Shown piece by piece: positions 59,101 to 64,000 of a stretch of DNA of 64,000 nt. A model generated the notes under the pieces. It was given only the letters and a program-made list of their open reading frames with translations. It was not told the origin of the DNA and did not search any database. The translations under genes were made by a program, and so were the position numbers. Location: positions 2,429,456 through 2,493,455 of the forward strand of contig JAQFVV010012507.1 of the NCBI GenBank assembly GCA_028023455.1, written 5' to 3'. The DNA comes from Epiperipatus broadwayi. Lineage: Eukaryota; Onychophora; Udeonychophora; Euonychophora; Peripatidae. Every line of letters starts with the position of its first letter. Position 1 is the first letter of the stretch.

Positions 59101-60615
59101 ACTTTAAGGTTGTATGCTAAACGATGTTAAATATTGAAATACAGACCTACTCAAACACAGAGCATGAAATTTTAAATAAGCAAACGATCTTAAATTTTGC
59201 TAATAAACTAACAAGTTTACAAAGTTATTAAAGACAAACTAAACATTAGATTTTAATCTTTAAATTCCTCCCAAACTATAAATGAAAAGAAAGTTACTGT
59301 TAACACTAACTGAAATAATTATAGAAAATATACAAACCATTATACAATTACAAATATCCAGTAACGCCCTCTGTTTAAAGATCTATATCTCAATAATAGC
59401 AAACCTTAAAATGATACCACTTTAAGGTTGTATGCTAAACGATGTTAAATATTGAAATACAGACCTACTCAAACACAGAGCATGAAATTTTAAATAAGCA
59501 AACGATCTTAAATTTTGCTAATAAACTAACAAGTTTACAAAGTTATTAAAGACAAACTAAACATTAGATTTTAATCTTTAAATTCCTCCCAAACTATAAA
59601 TGAAAAGAAAGTTACTGTTAACACTAACTGAAATAATTATAGAAAATATACAAACCATTATACAATTACAAATATCCAGTAACGCCCTCTGTTTAAAGAT
59701 CTATATCTCAATAATAGCAAACCTTAAAATGATACCACTTTAAGGTTGTATGCTAAACGATGTTAAATATTGAAATACAGACCTACTCAAACATAGAGCA
59801 TGAAATTTTAAATAAGCAAACGATCTTAAATTTTGCTAATAAACTAACAAGTTTACAAAGTTATTAAAGACAAACTAAACATTAGATTTTAATCTTTAAA
59901 TTCCTCCCAAACTATAAATGAAAAGAAAGTTACTGTTAACACTAACTGAAATAATTATAGAAAATATACAAACCATTATACAATTACAAATATCCAGTAA
60001 CGCCCTCTGTTTAAAGATCTATATCTCAATAATAGCAAACCTTAAAATGATACCACTTTAAGGTTGTATGCTAAACGATGTTAAATATTGAAATACAGAC
60101 CTACTCAAACACAGAGCATGAAATTTTAAATAAGCAAACGATCTTAAATTTTGCTAATAAACTAACAAGTTTACAAAGTTATTAAAGACAAACTAAACAT
60201 TAGATTTTAATCTTTAAATTCCTCCCAAACTATAAATGAAAAGAAAGTTACTGTTAACACTAACTGAAATAATTATAGAAAATATACAAACCATTATACA
60301 ATTACAAATATCCAGTAACGCCCTCTGTTTAAAGATCTATATCTCAATAATAGCAAACCTTAAAATGATACCACTTTAAGGTTGTATGCTAAACGATGTT
60401 AAATATTGAAATACAGACCTACTCAAACACAGAGCATGAAATTTTAAATAAGCAAACGATCTTAAATTTTGCTAATAAACTAACAAGTTTACAAAGTTAT
60501 TAAAGACAAACTAAACATTAGATTTTAATCTTTAAATTCCTCCCAAACTATAAATGAAAAGAAAGTTACTGTTAACACTAACTGAAATAATTATAGAAAA
60601 TATACAAACCATTAT
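56146..60615 (+). repeat. Satellite array, 14 tandem copies of a 318-bp unit (left arm)
   Basis: Unit starts (CAAACCATTATACAATTAC) fall at 56151, 56469, 56788, 57106, 57424, 57742, 58060, 58379, 58697, 59015, 59333, 59651, 59969 and 60287, with an 11-nt start of a fifteenth at 60605. Twelve units are 318 bp; copies 2 and 7 are 319 bp through one extra T in a T-run. Only two substitutions caught my eye (one near 56488, one near 59793), so copies are nearly identical and recently homogenised. Each unit holds a perfect 9-bp stem hairpin (AACCTTAAA / TTTAAGGTT, 10-nt loop; 56221-56248 in the first copy) and the CAGTAACGCCCTCTG motif. The unit has no ORF. Confidence 0.98.
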
Positions 60616-60623
60616 GTAATTGT
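60616..60623. repeat. Centre of the giant satellite palindrome
   Basis: CAAACCATTAT (60605-60615) and ATAATGGTTTG (60624-60634) face each other across the 8-nt spacer GTAATTGT. On both sides the satellite continues outwards in opposite orientation, so this is the exact switch point. Confidence 0.95.
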
Positions 60624-63600
60624 ATAATGGTTTGTATATTTTCTATAATTATTTCAGTTAGTGTTAACAGTAACTTTCTTTTCATTTATAGTTTGGGAGG
60701 AATTTAAAGATTAAAATCTAATGTTTAGTTTGTCTTTAATAACTTTGTAAACTTGTTAGTTTATTAGCAAAATTTAAGATCGTTTGCTTATTTAAAATTT
60801 CATGCTCTGTGTTTGAGTAGGTCTGTATTTCAATATTTAACATCGTTTAGCATACAACCTTAAAGTGGTATCATTTTAAGGTTTGCTATTATTGAGATAT
60901 AGATCTTTAAACAGAGGGCGTTACTGGATATTTGTAATTGTATAATGGTTTGTATATTTTCTATAATTATTTCAGTTAGTGTTAACAGTAACTTTCTTTT
61001 CATTTATAGTTTGGGAGGAATTTAAAGATTAAAATCTAATGTTTAGTTTGTCTTTAATAACTTTGTAAACTTGTTAGTTTATTAGCAAAATTTAAGATCG
61101 TTTGCTTATTTAAAATTTCATGCTCTGTGTTTGAGTAGGTCTGTATTTCAATATTTAACATCGTTTAGCATACAACCTTAAAGTGGTATCATTTTAAGGT
61201 TTGCTATTATTGAGATATAGATCTTTAAACAGAGGGCGTTACTGGATATTTGTAATTGTATAATGGTTTGTATATTTTCTATAATTATTTCAGTTAGTGT
61301 TAACAGTAACTTTCTTTTCATTTATAGTTTGGGAGGAATTTAAAGATTAAAATCTAATGTTTAGTTTGTCTTTAATAACTTTGTAAACTTGTTAGTTTAT
61401 TAGCAAAAATTTAAGATCGTTTGCTTATTTAAAATTTCATGCTCTGTGTTTGAGTAGGTCTGTATTTCAATATTTAACATCGTTTAGCATACAACCTTAA
61501 AGTGGTATCATTTTAAGGTTTGCTATTATTGAGATATAGATCTTTAAACAGAGGGCGTTACTGGATATTTGTAATTGTATAATGGTTTGTATATTTTCTA
61601 TAATTATTTCAGTTAGTGTTAACAGTAACTTTCTTTTCATTTATAGTTTGGGAGGAATTTAAAGATTAAAATCTAATGTTTAGTTTGTCTTTAATAACTT
61701 TGTAAACTTGTTAGTTTATTAGCAAAATTTAAGATCGTTTGCTTATTTAAAATTTCATGCTCTGTGTTTGAGTAGGTCTGTATTTCAATATTTAACATCG
61801 TTTAGCATACAACCTTAAAGTGGTATCATTTTAAGGTTTGCTATTATTGAGATATAGATCTTTAAACAGAGGGCGTTACTGGATATTTGTAATTGTATAA
61901 TGGTTTGTATATTTTCTATAATTATTTCAGTTAGTGTTAACAGTAACTTTCTTTTCATTTATAGTTTGGGAGGAATTTAAAGATTAAAATCTAATGTTTA
62001 GTTTGTCTTTAATAACTTTGTAAACTTGTTAGTTTATTAGCAAAATTTAAGATCGTTTGCTTATTTAAAATTTCATGCTCTGTGTTTGAGTAGGTCTGTA
62101 TTTCAATATTTAACATCGTTTAGCATACAACCTTAAAGTGGTATCATTTTAAGGTTTGCTATTATTGAGATATAGATCTTTAAACAGAGGGCGTTACTGG
62201 ATATTTGTAATTGTATAATGGTTTGTATATTTTCTATAATTATTTCAGTTAGTGTTAACAGTAACTTTCTTTTCATTTATAGTTTGGGAGGAATTTAAAG
62301 ATTAAAATCTAATGTTTAGTTTGTCTTTAATAACTTTGTAAACTTGTTAGTTTATTAGCAAAATTTAAGATCGTTTGCTTATTTAAAATTTCATGCTCTG
62401 TGTTTGAGTAGGTCTGTATTTCAATATTTAACATCGTTTAGCATACAACCTTAAAGTGGTATCATTTTAAGGTTTGCTATTATTGAGATATAGATCTTTA
62501 AACAGAGGGCGTTACTGGATATTTGTAATTGTATAATGGTTTGTATATTTTCTATAATTATTTCAGTTAGTGTTAACAGTAACTTTCTTTTCATTTATAG
62601 TTTGGGAGGAATTTAAAGATTAAAATCTAATGTTTAGTTTGTCTTTAATAACTTTGTAAACTTGTTAGTTTATTAGCAAAATTTAAGATCGTTTGCTTAT
62701 TTAAAATTTCATGCTCTGTGTTTGAGTAGGTCTGTATTTCAATATTTAACATCGTTTAGCATACAACCTTAAAGTGGTATCATTTTAAGGTTTGCTATTA
62801 TTGAGATATAGATCTTTAAACAGAGGGCGTTACTGGATATTTGTAATTGTATAATGGTTTGTATATTTTCTATAATTATTTCAGTTAGTGTTAACAGTAA
62901 CTTTCTTTTCATTTATAGTTTGGGAGGAATTTAAAGATTAAAATCTAATGTTTAGTTTGTCTTTAATAACTTTGTAAACTTGTTAGTTTATTAGCAAAAT
63001 TTAAGATCGTTTGCTTATTTAAAATTTCATGCTCTGTGTTTGAGTAGGTCTGTATTTCAATATTTAACATCGTTTAGCATACAACCTTAAAGTGGTATCA
63101 TTTTAAGGTTTGCTATTATTGAGATATAGATCTTTAAACAGAGGGCGTTACTGGATATTTGTAATTGTATAATGGTTTGTATATTTTCTATAATTATTTC
63201 AGTTAGTGTTAACAGTAACTTTCTTTTCATTTATAGTTTGGGAGGAATTTAAAGATTAAAATCTAATGTTTAGTTTGTCTTTAATAACTTTGTAAACTTG
63301 TTAGTTTATTAGCAAAATTTAAGATCGTTTGCTTATTTAAAATTTCATGCTCTGTGTTTGAGTAGGTCTGTATTTCAATATTTAACATCGTTTAGCATAC
63401 AACCTTAAAGTGGTATCATTTTAAGGTTTGCTATTATTGAGATATAGATCTTTAAACAGAGGGCGTTACTGGATATTTGTAATTGTATAATGGTTTGTAT
63501 ATTTTCTATAATTATTTCAGTTAGTGTTAACAGTAACTTTCTTTTCATTTATAGTTTGGGAGGAATTTAAAGATTAAAATCTAATGTTTAGTTTGTCTTT

Positions 63601-63866
63601 AATAACTTTGTAAACTTGTTAGTTTATTAGCAAAATTTAAGATCGTTTGCTTATTTAAAATTTCATGCTCTGTGTTTGAGTAGGTCTGTATTTCAATATT
63701 TAACATCGTTTAGCATACAACCTTAAAGTGGTATCATTTTAAGGTTTGCTATTATTGAGATATAGATCTTTAAACAGAGGGCGTTACTGGATATTTGTAA
63801 TTGTATAATGGTTTGTATATTTTCTATAATTATTTCAGTTAGTGTTAACAGTAACTTTCTTTTCAT
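60624..63866 (-). repeat. Satellite array, 10 inverted copies plus fragment (right arm)
   Basis: The same 318-bp unit in reverse orientation. Unit ends (ATAATGGTTTG) fall at 60634, 60952, 61270, 61589, 61907, 62225, 62543, 62861, 63179, 63497 and 63815. This gives 10 full copies and about 50 bp of another, ending at CTTTTCAT where an (AT)n tract takes over. One copy (61271-61589) is 319 bp. It can pair with the left arm over more than 3.2 kb. Confidence 0.98.
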
Positions 63867-64000
63867 ATATATATGCTAGTGGCTTAATAAAATATGTTAG
63901 AACTCTATTTAACCAACTCTACCCACCTCTATCAATAAAACTTCTTTAACATTTCTTGATTATATATATAAAAAAAACACTCTCTCCCACATTTAAAATG
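63867..64000. other. Sequence after the satellite
   Basis: A short (AT)n tract and AT-rich unique-looking sequence; no exon visible. Confidence 0.6.

Noticed and set aside
60600-60640. Satellite palindrome considered as a pure read-hairpin artefact
   Set aside because: Length variants are not mirror-symmetric and copy numbers differ between arms, which argues against simple fold-back of one read. It is not fully excluded, and long reads are needed.
56146-63866. Regular repeats considered as a CRISPR array
   Set aside because: The units are contiguous 318-bp copies with no variable spacers, in animal intronic DNA.

Overview
The window is strongly AT-rich (by eye well over two thirds A/T) animal genomic DNA. 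Its only convincing host gene content is three short, phase-0 exons on the + strand (2929-3081, 28742-28993, 47926-48087). They encode one whole PDZ domain and the first half of a second. The best family match I can recall is PDZ4-PDZ5 of the FERM/multi-PDZ tyrosine phosphatase PTPN13; FRMPD2 is the main alternative. The exons sit in introns of about 25.7 kb, 18.9 kb and more than 15.9 kb, so almost the whole window is intronic. Large introns, AT-rich codon use, hAT and RTE elements, tRNA-derived repeats and an arthropod-style TATA plus TCAGTT promoter fit an invertebrate. I cannot fix the clade: an arachnid, a mollusc or another AT-rich lineage are all possible.

Layout. 1-2928: intron with one weak exon candidate. 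2929-3081: PDZ exon 1. 3082-28741: giant intron holding a 2.5 kb hAT element with a decayed transposase (6126-8669, perfect 8-bp target duplication), an 0.83 kb foldback palindrome (13551-14384), tRNA-like repeats, AT microsatellites, an orphan exon-like ORF (21511-21633), a second palindrome with 16-bp flanking direct repeats (25015-25862), a self-complementary trinucleotide microsatellite (26666-26914) and a 516-bp non-autonomous hAT with perfect 8-bp target duplication (27093-27608). 28742-28993: PDZ exon 2. 28994-47925: intron with three further palindromes (29440-30480, 30827-31246, 34712-35397), two decayed RTE-type LINEs in minus orientation, a tRNA-Gly(UCC)-like relic, and a 5.7 kb hAT shell (41344-47027) into which the longer RTE copy and an LTR-like promoter region are nested. 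47926-48087: PDZ exon 3. 48088-64000: intron with a short foldback and a very large satellite.

The most striking structure is the satellite at 56146-63866: 14 tandem copies of a 318-bp unit in one orientation, an 8-nt spacer, then 10 copies plus a fragment in the opposite orientation. This makes a near-perfect palindrome of more than 6 kb in what appears to be an intron. Its unit shares a 17/19-nt motif with the short foldback at 48747-48947, which suggests a link between a MITE-like hairpin and the satellite. Together with five other long palindromes, inverted duplication is the recurring theme of this locus. No CRISPR array, rRNA, operon or prokaryotic feature is present.
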